DNA from: Streptomyces sp. M92 | GTDB lineage: Bacteria > Actinomycetota > Actinomycetes > Streptomycetales > Streptomycetaceae | Length of the DNA stretch: 64,000 nt | Reading direction: 5' to 3' | Assembly: GCF_028473745.1 (NCBI RefSeq) | Contig: NZ_CP101137.1 | Span: 744,001-808,000, forward strand | Notes under the pieces: model-generated | What the model was told of the DNA's origin: nothing | Database searches by the model: none | Seen by the model: only the letters and a program-made list of their open reading frames with translations | Shown: positions 27,696 through 38,211 of the stretch, piece by piece | How the letters are laid out: every line of letters starts with the position of its first letter | How positions within the stretch are numbered: position 1 is the stretch's first letter | Position numbers and translations under genes: made by a program

Positions 27696-28811
27696 TCAGG
27701 CCCGGTCGACCATCCAGTTGCCGTCCTCCTCGGCGTCCACCCGTACCTCCAGCTCGCGCAGGCCCATGCCCGCGTCCCAGAGTTCCCGGAAGCGTTTGAG
27801 CCGGTCCCGTACGTACTCCTGGCGGGCGGTGAGCCGGGTGCGGACGTTGACGTCGCGCAGGTCCTGCTCGATCTCGAAGGACACCTCCTCGTCGTAGAGG
27901 ATGAAGTCGTTGGTGGTGCCGCGCTGGAGGTGCGGGGGCAGTTCGGGCAGGACGGCGGCGCGTACGTCGATGCGGCGCAGTTCCTGCTCCTCGCACAGGC
28001 GCAGCAGCCGGTCGTCGAGTTCCCGGGCGCTCTCCAGGAGGAACAGACGGCGTACGGTCACGCCCTGTTCGTCGATCGCGGCCTGCTGCGCGTCGAGGTA
28101 GCGGCCGGCCGGTTCGCTGTTCCAGAACAACCGGTCGACGGAGGTGCTGGTGGCGCAGATCGAGTGCTCGGCGGCGCGGGTGAGGGTGAGCATCCAGTCG
28201 TGGTTCTCGCCGGGGCACTCGGCGCTGAGGTTGGTGAGGTCGGCCATGTGGCCGACGACCCGCGCCATCTCCAGGTGGACGAAGGTGTGCAGGATGGACG
28301 GTTCCGGCAGCAGGACGTCGGCGAAGCCCTTGGCCAGGTCGGGCACGCTGTCGATGCGGACCGGGTCCAGGCGGCGGGGCTCGGTGGGCGCCGGTCCGTG
28401 GTCGACCTGGGTGACGTGGGTCTCGACGAGTTGCTTCACGTCCTCGGTGTGCCGGGTCAGGCCGGTCTTCAGTTCGTCGTCGTAGCGGGTCAGGCCCTCC
28501 CGTACGGCGGCGGTGTTCTCGGCGAGGGCGCTCTCCACCCGCCTGGTGTGCTCCTCCAGCCGTGGGTGTCCGGGGCGCGGGGCCGGGCCGGTGACGTACT
28601 GGACGAGCAGTGCCGCGCCCGCGCAGAGGACGGCGGCCGCGAACTGCCGCACAGGGTCGTCGCCGAGGCCCAGCAGGGCCGTGACGCTCCAGAAGAGGCC
28701 GCCGACGGCCAGGGCGGTCAGCAGCATGCGCGCCCAGGGGGGCTCGGCCCTCGGGCCGGGCGGCCGGTTCGTGTCGTTGTCGTCGGGGCGGGGTGACTGT
28801 GCCGTGCTCAT
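27696..28811 (-). CDS. Membrane protein, last gene of the unknown operon
   Basis: A 371-residue protein. Two transmembrane segments (MLLTALAVGGLFWSVTALLGL and FAAAVLCAGAALLVQYVTG, residues about 30-80) are followed by a coiled-coil-like stretch (HTRRVESALAENTAAVREGL) and a cytoplasmic domain of about 250 residues. That domain has ICATSTSVDRLFWNSEPAG, VTVRRLFLLES and FILYDEEVSFEIEQD, weakly resembling catalytically inactive phospholipase D-like folds; this is tentative. GGGGGAGAAG precedes the ATG. It follows the SCO2521-like gene by 91 bases on the same strand, so probably the membrane anchor of that operon. Confidence 0.72.
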   Translation of the reverse strand: MSTAQSPRPDDNDTNRPPGPRAEPPWARMLLTALAVGGLFWSVTALLGLGDDPVRQFAAAVLCAGAALLVQYVTGPAPRPGHPRLEEHTRRVESALAENTAAVREGLTRYDDELKTGLTRHTEDVKQLVETHVTQVDHGPAPTEPRRLDPVRIDSVPDLAKGFADVLLPEPSILHTFVHLEMARVVGHMADLTNLSAECPGENHDWMLTLTRAAEHSICATSTSVDRLFWNSEPAGRYLDAQQAAIDEQGVTVRRLFLLESARELDDRLLRLCEEQELRRIDVRAAVLPELPPHLQRGTTNDFILYDEEVSFEIEQDLRDVNVRTRLTARQEYVRDRLKRFRELWDAGMGLRELEVRVDAEEDGNWMVDRA

Positions 28812-28902
28812 CTCGCTTCTCCCCCCGTTGGGATACGCGTCGGGTCGGGATGGACCGGGTGGCCCGGGTGCGGGGATGTGCGTGGGAGGCGCCGGCGGCC
28901 GG

Positions 28903-29883
28903 TCAGGGGACCGCTTCCACCTCCCGGTGCGGTGCGGGAATGGCGTGCAGGGTGAGCTGGTCGCGGATGCGCTGGACCAGCGTGCGCCACTGCCGGGTGA
29001 AGCCGGGGCGTTCCTCCAGCGGGTCCCACAGCGGGGCCAGTTCGGCACAGACCCTGGCGCGGGGCATCCACAGGTGCAGCAGGTGGTCGACGGCCGGGCC
29101 CAGGGTGCGGACCACGGCGGTGGTGTCCCGGGCGGTGCCGGTGCCCAGGCGGACGCCGTCGAGCATGCGGACGACGGTGGTGAGCAGCCAGTCGTGCAGG
29201 GCGAGGTCCTCGCAGAGCACGGCGAGGTCGGCGGCGGGGGTGTCCTCGGGGGCGCGGAGGCGGACGGTGCGCACTTCGTCCTCGGCGAGGGTGAAGCGTT
29301 CGAGTGCGGGGCCCTCGCCGGGGTGCGCGGGCAGGGCGGCCCAGCGCAGGCGGGTGGGGCGGGAGCGGAAGGGCGGGTTCTGGTCGAGCAGGGGGTGGCG
29401 CAGCAGGCGGGTGAGCAGGCCGTCGGCGATCAGTCCGGCGTCGAGGTCGCCGTGGCGCGGCCCGTCGAGCACGCCCTGCGCGACCGCCTCGTGGGGGAGC
29501 TTGCCGAGCGGTTCGACGACTGACGGGCGCACCAGGTACTCGCCCCAGGGGCGTCGCTGGTCGGGGCCGGTGGCGGGCAGTTGGAGGCGGGCGGAGGCCT
29601 GCACGACGCGGCCCTCGGTGAGCGCGGCGCGGGCGGCGACGGTGCCGACGGCGCGGACGCGGGCGCCGTTGGCGCTGGGCAGCGGGCAGTCGACGCCGGT
29701 GAGGGTGTCGGGGGAACGCGCGTAGAGGCCGGGGCGCTCGGAGGTCAGGACCCGTTCGTCGGCGCGCAGGGCCAGGAGCTGGGCGGCGGCCCGGACGTCG
29801 AGGGCCTGCCGGGCGGGCAGCAGGCAGGTGCGGATCTCGCCGCAGGCGAGTACGGCGCGCGGGGTGCTCTGCCGCGGCGCCAT
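28903..29883 (-). CDS. SCO2521-family protein of unknown function
   Basis: A 326-residue soluble protein starting MAPRQSTPRAVLACGEIRTC. It has no transmembrane segment and no catalytic motif I can name. Recognisable stretches are LPARQALDVRAAAQLLALRAD, PLGKLPHEAVAQGVLDGPRHG and WMPRARVCAELAPLWDPLEE. Position and neighbours match what I recall as the SCO2521 family, always found with the adjacent SCO2522 to SCO2525 families; this name is from memory. The upstream gene's stop lies one base from this start, indicating one transcript. Confidence 0.72.
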   Translation of the reverse strand: MAPRQSTPRAVLACGEIRTCLLPARQALDVRAAAQLLALRADERVLTSERPGLYARSPDTLTGVDCPLPSANGARVRAVGTVAARAALTEGRVVQASARLQLPATGPDQRRPWGEYLVRPSVVEPLGKLPHEAVAQGVLDGPRHGDLDAGLIADGLLTRLLRHPLLDQNPPFRSRPTRLRWAALPAHPGEGPALERFTLAEDEVRTVRLRAPEDTPAADLAVLCEDLALHDWLLTTVVRMLDGVRLGTGTARDTTAVVRTLGPAVDHLLHLWMPRARVCAELAPLWDPLEERPGFTRQWRTLVQRIRDQLTLHAIPAPHREVEAVP

Positions 29884-29884
29884 G

Positions 29885-30850
29885 TCAGTGCCCCGGGTAG
29901 AAGACGTAGGAGACACGGTCGGCGACCGAGTCGGGGACGGGAGTGCGTTCACGGCCGGAGCGCTCGGCGACCTGTTCCAGGGCCCCGGGGTCGACCTCGG
30001 TCTGGTCGAGGATCACGCGGACGGCGTGCTCCACGGGGAGGAAGCGGGTGGGCAGGACGGAGCAGGTGCGGTAGGCGGCGAAGGGGTCGGCGCGGTCGTT
30101 CAGCTTCAGCAGGGTGGGCAGCTCGTCCCACTGGTCGGGATAGCCGGTGGTGGTGTGCGGCTGGGGGACGAGGACGGGCTCGCCGTCGTTGCGCAGGAGA
30201 CCGAGGCGGGCGAGCTGCCAGACGGCGGCGAGGAACGGGCAGGACCAGGTGCGGTGCTCTTCGGCGTCGTCGCTCCACAGTTCGACGTCGAGGAAGACGG
30301 AGTGGCGGCGGGCGGCCGTCTCGTGCGGCGGCTGCCAGGGGGCGGCCCGTTTCATGGCCTGCGGGGCGCGGGCGACGGGGCTGCGCTCGCCGTTGGCCAG
30401 CCAGCCGGTCTGGGCGGCGGGTGGGCGCAGGCCGTGGCTGCCGGGCGGCGGCGACTCGACGATGCGGCCGGCGACGGCCTCGGCGACGGGCACCTTTCCG
30501 GTGACGGCGCACCCGGACTCGCGGGCCAGGTAGTCGACGCTCAGCCCGGCCCGCTCGGCCTCGGCGAGGAGCATGGGGACGACTTCGGCGGGGGTGGAAA
30601 AGCGGGTGAAGTAGTCGTCGATGAGGAAGCAGGTGCTGATCCGGGCGCGTTTGCCGCCGGTGCGGGCGGTGGCGGCGGCGCGGGCCGCCTCCGCCCACGG
30701 GCGTACTTCGGCGAAGTGCCGGCGCAGGCGTTCCGGTCCGGCCTCGAAGTCCTCCATGTAGAGGTGGCCCAGCTCCAGGGAGAGGTGGGCCAGCGGCACC
30801 GACCGGTTGCGCGGCTCGGCGGCCGTCTCGTGGAAGACTGCGTCGGTCAC
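29885..30850 (-). CDS. SCO2522-family protein of unknown function
   Basis: A 321-residue soluble protein. The GTG start overlaps the stop of the P-loop gene as GTGA. It opens with VPLAHLSLELGHLYMEDFEAG, then ARISTCFLIDDYFTRFSTPAE, a proline-rich middle (ESPPPGSHGLRPPAAQTGW), HSVFLDVELWSDDAEEH and ends DSVADRVSYVFYPGH. The acidic pair in FLIDDYF is suggestive of a ligand or metal site but no family function is known. It is coupled with the neighbouring ATPase-like gene, suggesting the proteins act together. Confidence 0.72.
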   Translation of the reverse strand: MTDAVFHETAAEPRNRSVPLAHLSLELGHLYMEDFEAGPERLRRHFAEVRPWAEAARAAATARTGGKRARISTCFLIDDYFTRFSTPAEVVPMLLAEAERAGLSVDYLARESGCAVTGKVPVAEAVAGRIVESPPPGSHGLRPPAAQTGWLANGERSPVARAPQAMKRAAPWQPPHETAARRHSVFLDVELWSDDAEEHRTWSCPFLAAVWQLARLGLLRNDGEPVLVPQPHTTTGYPDQWDELPTLLKLNDRADPFAAYRTCSVLPTRFLPVEHAVRVILDQTEVDPGALEQVAERSGRERTPVPDSVADRVSYVFYPGH

Positions 30851-31764
30851 GGCCGCCCCCAGTGCGCGTCGTCCGTCAGGCGCCGGGCGATCTCCTCCAG
30901 CGCCTCCAGGGTCTCCTTGTTGGCGATCTGGGTGGCGAGGACGTCCTCCTCGGTGATCAGCTGCTCGCGCCACTGGAGTATGGGTTCGAGGGGCACGGTG
31001 CCGAGGACCACGCTGTCTCCGATGCCCTGTTCGGCGGCGAGCCGGCGCAGTGCCTCGTCGCAGGCCTGCATCCAGGCGGCCTGGGCGGGCGAGCCCTGGG
31101 ACCACAGCGGCGACTCGGGGTCGGGTACGGCAGCCCGAACGAAGCGGATCGCGGCCTGGAGGGTCGCCTTGTCGTGGCCGCGTTCGACGCCGCCGCCGAC
31201 GATGCCGTGCGGGGCGTGGACCAGGCCGGAGGCGGCGATGACGTGCTGCCGCGTCCAGCGGTGGAAGACCAGCCAGCGGAAGGGGACGTTGCGCATCCGG
31301 GGGTGGGAGGTGGCCGCGAGGACCATGTCGACGGCGTAGCTGCGGCCGGCGCTGAGGTCGACGACGGTGACGTCGAACTCGCCGTTGAGCCGCAGCAGCA
31401 GGTCGATGCACCGCTGGAGCGACTCCTCGCCGATGGCGAACTCGCCGCCGCCCGCGTCGCCGGGCAGCAGGACCAGGCGGCCGGACTGGTTGGGGCGGGC
31501 ACGCAGCAGCGGGTGCTCGGTCTGCCGCCAGACGTCGATCCGGGCCGGTTCGGCGACCTCGCCCTCCAGGTAGGAGTGCAGGCCGTGTTCCTCGGTGCCG
31601 CGCATCGCGCCGGGCACGTCGAAGACGGCGGCGGCGGTGGGCGAGCCGAAGTCGAAGTCGACGTAGGCCACGTGGTCGCCGGTGAGGGCGCGCTGGTAGG
31701 CCAGGTTGGCGCTGGTCACCGAGCGTCCGGTGCCTCCCTTGTCGGAGGCCGCGAAGACGAGCAC
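30847..31764 (-). CDS. SCO2523-family variant P-loop (ParA/MinD-like) protein
   Basis: A 305-residue SIMIBI-class P-loop protein. The N-terminus VFAASDKGGTGRSVTSANLAY is a deviant Walker A in which the usual KGGxGK(T/S) reads KGGTGRS, arginine replacing the second lysine. Next come YVDFDFGSPTAAAVFDVPG (Walker A' region) and FDVTVVDLSAGRSYAVDMVL (Walker B-like). ParA/MinD proteins use ATP-driven dimerisation for positioning or activation. The start at GTG 31764 has AGGAGGT six bases upstream; GTG 31770 is too close. It overlaps or abuts both neighbours. Confidence 0.82.
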   Translation of the reverse strand: MLVFAASDKGGTGRSVTSANLAYQRALTGDHVAYVDFDFGSPTAAAVFDVPGAMRGTEEHGLHSYLEGEVAEPARIDVWRQTEHPLLRARPNQSGRLVLLPGDAGGGEFAIGEESLQRCIDLLLRLNGEFDVTVVDLSAGRSYAVDMVLAATSHPRMRNVPFRWLVFHRWTRQHVIAASGLVHAPHGIVGGGVERGHDKATLQAAIRFVRAAVPDPESPLWSQGSPAQAAWMQACDEALRRLAAEQGIGDSVVLGTVPLEPILQWREQLITEEDVLATQIANKETLEALEEIARRLTDDAHWGRP

Positions 31765-31766
31765 GC

Positions 31767-33611
31767 TCACACCTCCTGTGCGGCGGCGCCCCGGGCCTGC
31801 GCCAGGGTGTCGAGTTCCCGGAGGACGGGCAGGGCGAGGGCGAAGGCGGTGGCGGGCCTCTCGTCGACGAGGCCGCGGGCGTGGTCCAGGCGGTTCTCGA
31901 TGCTGCGCATGGCCCGGGCTCTGCTTCCGTCGGCGGCGGCGGAGGCCTCCAGCTGTTCCTTGCCGAACAGGTGGGTGGCCTCGCTGAGCAGCTCCCGGGC
32001 GAGTTCGGCGAGTTCGGGGCTGCGGTTGGGCTGCTGTTCGTACAGGTTGCGGGCGGCGACCAGGCACTCGGTGACGCGCTCGGTCATGCTCCACGACATG
32101 CGCAGCTCGGCGTGGTGCGCGTCGGGGTAGACGGCCTGGACGTCGTCCCAGAGGCCGGCGCCGTCCTCGTCGTCGATCCGCCGGGCCCACAGGTGCTCGA
32201 AGGCCTGCTCGGCGAGGCGCAGCAGCCGGTCCTGCGCGCCGATGTTCCGGGAGAGTTCGGCGAGCTGGATGATCCGCTTGAGGAGCTGGGCGGAGAAGTC
32301 CCGCATCCGCCACATCAGTTGCCCGCCGCTGCGCTCGGACCCGGCGAGCGGCATGGTGACGCCCGGGTTGTGCAGCGTGATGGTGGGGTCGTTCCGGGTC
32401 ATCCGGCTGGTGACCCGGCCGCGGTCGGCGAGGCGTTCCATGACGGCGACGGTGCGGGTGAGGTCGTCGTCGGTGGCCTTCCGGCGGACCAGGTCGTGGA
32501 CGAGGATGGCGGCGACGGTGAGGGAGAAGTACTCGGACTCCAGTTGCAGTCCGGTGGTCTGCCAGGGCAGGTCCTCCAGGGGCCAGCGTTCGGTGCCGAA
32601 GCGGGCGATCGCGGACCAGTACTGCTGGCTGAGTTCCCAGCGCAGGCGCAGCATCTCGGCGAGTTTCTGCTGGTCCTCGTCGAGCAGGCCGAGGGTGAGG
32701 GTGCGCTCGGAGAACAGGTCCTGGATGCCGTCGAGGGCGACGACGGTGAAGTACACGTACGGCAGCCGGTCGGCGATCCCGACGGGCTGGCCGGGGACCG
32801 GTGCGGTCAGGTGGGTGACCTCGGGGGCGTCCTGCACGATGCCCCAGGCCCAGCCGCACTCGAAGAGCTGGCTCTCGTCGCGGATGCCCTCGTCGACCTC
32901 GATGCCGCGCGAGAGGCTCTCGATGATGGTGGCGCGCAGGGGACGTAACCGGCGGGAGAACTGCTGGAGGACGGCCCGGTCGGACTGTCTGCCCTGGCCG
33001 ACGACCTGGATCAGTCTCCTGCCCTGCTCGGACTCGGCGTCGAAGACGTTGACGGTGAAGGAGCGCAGCAGGCTGACCATGGCGGAGGTCAGCCGGGCGT
33101 TGGTGGCCTCGCGCAGCTCGGCGATCGACCGGTGCACCTCGGGGCGGGTGGTGGTGGTCTCGTAGACCTTGAGGAAGCCGAGGGTGGCGAGGCAGAGCGT
33201 GACGGACATGGAGTAGGAGTCGACCACGCCCAGCTGGGCCTGTTCGTGGGTGATCCTGCCGTCGGGTTCGGCGGGGCGGAAGTAGTGCCCGCCGGAGAAG
33301 GTGGGGCTGTCGTCCGTGCCGGTGTGGGTGCGCATGAACTGGGTCAGCGCGGTGATCAGGTTGGGCGGGATCTCCAGGCGGCTGCCGATCCGGTCGAGGG
33401 CGCGCAGCACGTCACGTTCGGTGGTGTCCGGCTGGTCGAGCCGGAAGGCGGGTACCTCGGTGGCCGGATAGAGCAGACACAGCAGGCGTTCGGCGTCCGC
33501 GACGCTGCTCAGCCCGTCGGTGTCCCCCCACACGAGCTTCCCGTCGTCGAACGAGTGACGAGCCATGGCCTGCCAGATGTCCAGCAGATGCTGGCGTGGC
33601 TTGATCTGCAT
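31767..33611 (-). CDS. SCO2524-family protein of unknown function
   Basis: A 614-residue, mostly helical soluble protein, MQIKPRQHLLDIWQAMARHS at the start. It has no transmembrane segment and no recognised catalytic motif. Long helical stretches such as SERTLTLGLLDEDQQKLAEML and LLKRIIQLAELSRNIGAQDR suggest a scaffold or alpha-solenoid. Its stop falls between the two possible P-loop gene starts, so the two are translated together. The methyltransferase ends 53 bases before its start. The family name is from memory. Confidence 0.72.
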   Translation of the reverse strand: MQIKPRQHLLDIWQAMARHSFDDGKLVWGDTDGLSSVADAERLLCLLYPATEVPAFRLDQPDTTERDVLRALDRIGSRLEIPPNLITALTQFMRTHTGTDDSPTFSGGHYFRPAEPDGRITHEQAQLGVVDSYSMSVTLCLATLGFLKVYETTTTRPEVHRSIAELREATNARLTSAMVSLLRSFTVNVFDAESEQGRRLIQVVGQGRQSDRAVLQQFSRRLRPLRATIIESLSRGIEVDEGIRDESQLFECGWAWGIVQDAPEVTHLTAPVPGQPVGIADRLPYVYFTVVALDGIQDLFSERTLTLGLLDEDQQKLAEMLRLRWELSQQYWSAIARFGTERWPLEDLPWQTTGLQLESEYFSLTVAAILVHDLVRRKATDDDLTRTVAVMERLADRGRVTSRMTRNDPTITLHNPGVTMPLAGSERSGGQLMWRMRDFSAQLLKRIIQLAELSRNIGAQDRLLRLAEQAFEHLWARRIDDEDGAGLWDDVQAVYPDAHHAELRMSWSMTERVTECLVAARNLYEQQPNRSPELAELARELLSEATHLFGKEQLEASAAADGSRARAMRSIENRLDHARGLVDERPATAFALALPVLRELDTLAQARGAAAQEV

Positions 33612-33664
33612 CCCCGCACCCCTCGTACAGATCCGCTTGCCCTGTGTTCAGCATGTCCCCGTTC

Positions 33665-34435
33665 CTACGGGGCGGCAACCACCGCATTGCGCCGTCCCAG
33701 GGCGAGGATCATTCCCTCGTGTCCCGGCCGCACCATGTGGTGCAGGTCGTGGATCTCCAGCTCTCCCGTGAACGGCTCCAGGCTCTCCCTGACCTGGTCC
33801 TCGTTCACCCGGTAGGCCGGGTAGTCGTGGTCTCCGACGCGGTAGCCGACCGATTCCTTCATGAAGGCGGTGGCGAACGGGGCGCCGTCGCTCAGCGCGT
33901 TCATGAAGCAGCGCACGCCCCGGTGGAACTCGTCGGCGCACTCGGACATCGAGTCGGCGACGAAGAACATCGTGCCCAGGTCCCAGCGGCGGCTGCCGTC
34001 CGCCAGGTCGAAGAGGTTGCCGCGTTCGACCCGGACGATCTCGCCGAACCGGCTCCTGGGTTCGGTCGCGGCGTACGCCGGGGCCTCGCGCAGCTCGTTC
34101 CAGAACGCGTCCCACGCCGTGTCGTAGCCGCCGGAGGAGGCCTGCCGCTCCAGGTACTCGACGTTGGGACGCGCGTACTCCAGCAGCAGCACCTTCTCGC
34201 ACCAGGGGAGCATGGCGAGCGCGGGGTACAGGTTGGCGCCGGCACCGACGTCGATGCCCCGGACGGCACCGGGGACGGCCGCGGCTTCGCTGCCGGCTTG
34301 CGTGAAGCAGCGGCTGAACCAGTCGCGCATCAGCCGGACGATGAGCAGGTCGACCTGGAGCGGCGTCCGGTAGTTGTTGTCGACGTACACCTCTGGATCG
34401 AACTTCGACCACGGTGCGTCGGCGTTGCGATCCAT
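33665..34435 (-). CDS. SCO2525-family SAM-dependent methyltransferase
   Basis: A 256-residue class I methyltransferase resembling the NNMT/PNMT/TEMT group: FDPEVYVDNNYRTPLQVDLL, the SAM loop GIDVGAGANLYPALAML, acidic end of strand 2 VLLLEYARPNVEYL, and MFFVADSMSECADEFHRG. Members of that group methylate small amines, but the substrate here is unknown. It is the first gene of the six-gene operon. ATG 34435 is used; GTG 34441 two codons upstream is equally possible, both with AGGGTGA nearby. The 274 bases up to the next, divergent gene contain both promoters but no clear motif. Confidence 0.82.
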   Translation of the reverse strand: MDRNADAPWSKFDPEVYVDNNYRTPLQVDLLIVRLMRDWFSRCFTQAGSEAAAVPGAVRGIDVGAGANLYPALAMLPWCEKVLLLEYARPNVEYLERQASSGGYDTAWDAFWNELREAPAYAATEPRSRFGEIVRVERGNLFDLADGSRRWDLGTMFFVADSMSECADEFHRGVRCFMNALSDGAPFATAFMKESVGYRVGDHDYPAYRVNEDQVRESLEPFTGELEIHDLHHMVRPGHEGMILALGRRNAVVAAP

Positions 34436-34709
34436 AGTCACCCTGCCGCATTTCTTCCGATTCCGGACAAGCTCCAGTGATGTGCAAGATAAGCCACAGG
34501 ACATGCCGAGGAGCCTGAAACACGCGAGCCCTGTCCGCCGGGCGCACGTCGGGCGCATCGTCGCACACCCTAACTCGCCCTTGCACGGGGGAAGTTGGAC
34601 GCTCACTGTAGCCAGAAGGGGTCTCCGGCCGCCAGACGAAGGCCCGTACTCCAACGTATGAACAGCGCATCCGTCGAGTTGACCTCGCGTGTCCCGACTG
34701 GGGGGTTGC

Positions 34710-35279
34710 ATGACCGCCGAACCGCTGGAACGTTCCCTCGACCACCACGACCGGCTCACGGACCCCGGTACTCGCCGTCCGGACGACCCGCCCCTGGTCC
34801 TGCGCACGGCCGGCGAGGCAGACCTGCCCGAGCTGCGGCGGCTGGACGAGGAGGTCTTCCAGGAGTTCGCCTACCCCGGTTTCCTGCTGCGCCAGCTTTT
34901 CGACATGTACGAGGAGCACTTCCTGGTGCTGGACGACGGCACCGGCCGGCTGCGCGGCTACGTACTGGCGGGCACCCGGGCGCTGGGCGCGGACAGCTGG
35001 ATACTCGGGCTGTGCGTGACGCCGGACCGCCGGCGCCACGGGCTGGGCCGGGAGCTGATGACGGAGGTGCTGGACCGGCTGCGCCGGGACGGCATACGGG
35101 TGGTGCGCCTGACCGTGGAGCCCGCCAACCTCGCGGCCATCTTCCTCTACCGGGGGCTCGGCTTCCGCCCGGAGGAGCCCGACGGCGGTCTGCGTCCGGA
35201 CTACTTCGGACCGGGGGCGCACCGCCAGATCATGCGGCTGGACCTCGATTCGGTGATACCGGAGGGGGCTCTTCCCTAG
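34710..35279 (+). CDS. GNAT-family N-acetyltransferase
   Basis: A 189-residue GNAT enzyme transferring an acetyl group from acetyl-CoA. The core runs LVLRTAGEADLPELRRLDEE to WILGLCVTPDRRRHGLGREL (the R/QxxGxG acetyl-CoA loop) and LTVEPANLAAIFLYRGLGF. It resembles RimI-like protein or peptide acetyltransferases, but the acceptor is unknown. GGGGGTT precedes the ATG. Its stop shares CTAG (35276-35279) with the convergent TerB-like gene. Confidence 0.85.
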   Translation: MTAEPLERSLDHHDRLTDPGTRRPDDPPLVLRTAGEADLPELRRLDEEVFQEFAYPGFLLRQLFDMYEEHFLVLDDGTGRLRGYVLAGTRALGADSWILGLCVTPDRRRHGLGRELMTEVLDRLRRDGIRVVRLTVEPANLAAIFLYRGLGFRPEEPDGGLRPDYFGPGAHRQIMRLDLDSVIPEGALP

Positions 35280-35971
35280 GAGGGCGTGCCCGCCGACTCC
35301 AGCAGCCGGGTCACGTCGTCGGAGCAGATGGTCAGGGCCGCGCCGACCGTCGCCAGGGCGTCGCGTTCGGCGGGGGTGTAGGGGCCGTCGGCGAGCGCGA
35401 TGCGGGCGCCCTGGAGCAGGATGGACTCGCGGCCGACGGCGGCGAGGTGCGGGGCCAGCGGGTCCAGCGCCTCGTGCAGCTCTATGGCCAGGCCGGGCAC
35501 GCAGGGCTCGCCGCGGACCCGGCCGGTGTCCGCCTCCAGCGCCTGGACCAGCGCGTTCAGCTGGTCCTCGTCGCAGTCCTCGAAGCCGGCCGCGCGCACC
35601 GCGGCGGCGGCCGTCTCCAGCGAGGTGCGCGAGCAGGTGCCGCCCGCGGTGAGGACGGCGAGGGCGACGGTGTGCACGGCGTCGCGGAGCATGGCGGAGA
35701 AGCGGGTGGTGGTGGGGTGGTCGAGGACGTCGGTGCCGTAGTGGCGGCGGCAGGCGGCGCACTCGACGGTCGGCGCGGACTCGCCGCGCGGCAGCACGGG
35801 GACGCCGAGGAAGGTGAAGCGGCGGCGGCCTGCCAGTCGCTGGTAGTTGCGGTCGCCCCCGCAGCCGGGGCAGAAGAACTCGCCGTCGCCGACGGGCGTC
35901 CACGCGGTGCGGGTGCCCAGGATGCGTGGCAGCCGGGCAGCTCGGCCGTTTCGTCCCCGTCCTGGCAGCAC
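35276..35971 (-). CDS. Zinc-ribbon / TerB-like protein
   Basis: A 231-residue protein. An N-terminal zinc ribbon (CPGCGGDRNYQRL and CAACRRHYG) is followed by a helical domain of about 140 residues (HTVALAVLTAGGTCSRTSLE to GPYTPAERDALATVGAALTI) resembling TerB, the tellurite-resistance metal-binding fold. The GTG at 35971 has GGAGGT five bases upstream, better than the ATG 19 codons earlier. Function unknown; possibly a stress or metal sensor. Confidence 0.75.
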   Translation of the reverse strand: MLPGRGRNGRAARLPRILGTRTAWTPVGDGEFFCPGCGGDRNYQRLAGRRRFTFLGVPVLPRGESAPTVECAACRRHYGTDVLDHPTTTRFSAMLRDAVHTVALAVLTAGGTCSRTSLETAAAAVRAAGFEDCDEDQLNALVQALEADTGRVRGEPCVPGLAIELHEALDPLAPHLAAVGRESILLQGARIALADGPYTPAERDALATVGAALTICSDDVTRLLESAGTPS

Positions 35972-36101
35972 GTCGCACCTCCGTAACCGCGCGACAGCAT
36001 CGTCGCGCTTGCGTGATGTTAGCCACATCACCGGTGTGGAGTCAGTACCCGGGAAGAGACCTTTCCGTGACCTGCACGGGGAGATGGCCGGTATGCGACG
36101 G

Positions 36102-36134
36102 GGCCCCGCCCGCCGTTTTCCGGCGAGCGGGGCC
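36102..36134 (-). terminator. leuA terminator
   Basis: GGCCCCGC-CGCCG stem with CGGCG-GCGGGGCC around a TTTTC loop, 22 bases past the leuA stop; one unpaired base on each side. Confidence 0.75.
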
Positions 36135-36155
36135 TCGAACCACCGTTTCGGCTGG

Positions 36156-38020
<1,865 letters not shown>

Positions 38021-38175
38021 GGTGCACAGCACCTTAGCCGAGTCACGCCGGTCACGCGGGTCCGTATCAGTATGCGGGACCACGGGGAGAACCGGGACAA
38101 AAAGTGCCCCATACCACTCGCGCCCGGCTGGAGGGACGCCCGAGCGGCGGATTTCACCAATCACGGTTGCGGGTC

Positions 38176-38191
38176 GTGACAGCGGTGTCAC
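38176..38191 (+). promoter_or_regulatory. Palindrome GTGACA-GCGG-TGTCAC upstream of the M4 protease
   Basis: A perfect 6-bp inverted repeat with a 4-base centre, 20 bases before the protease start. It could be an operator; the cognate regulator is unknown. Confidence 0.35.
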
Positions 38192-38211
38192 GCAGTGCAA
38201 GGGTGCCGGAC

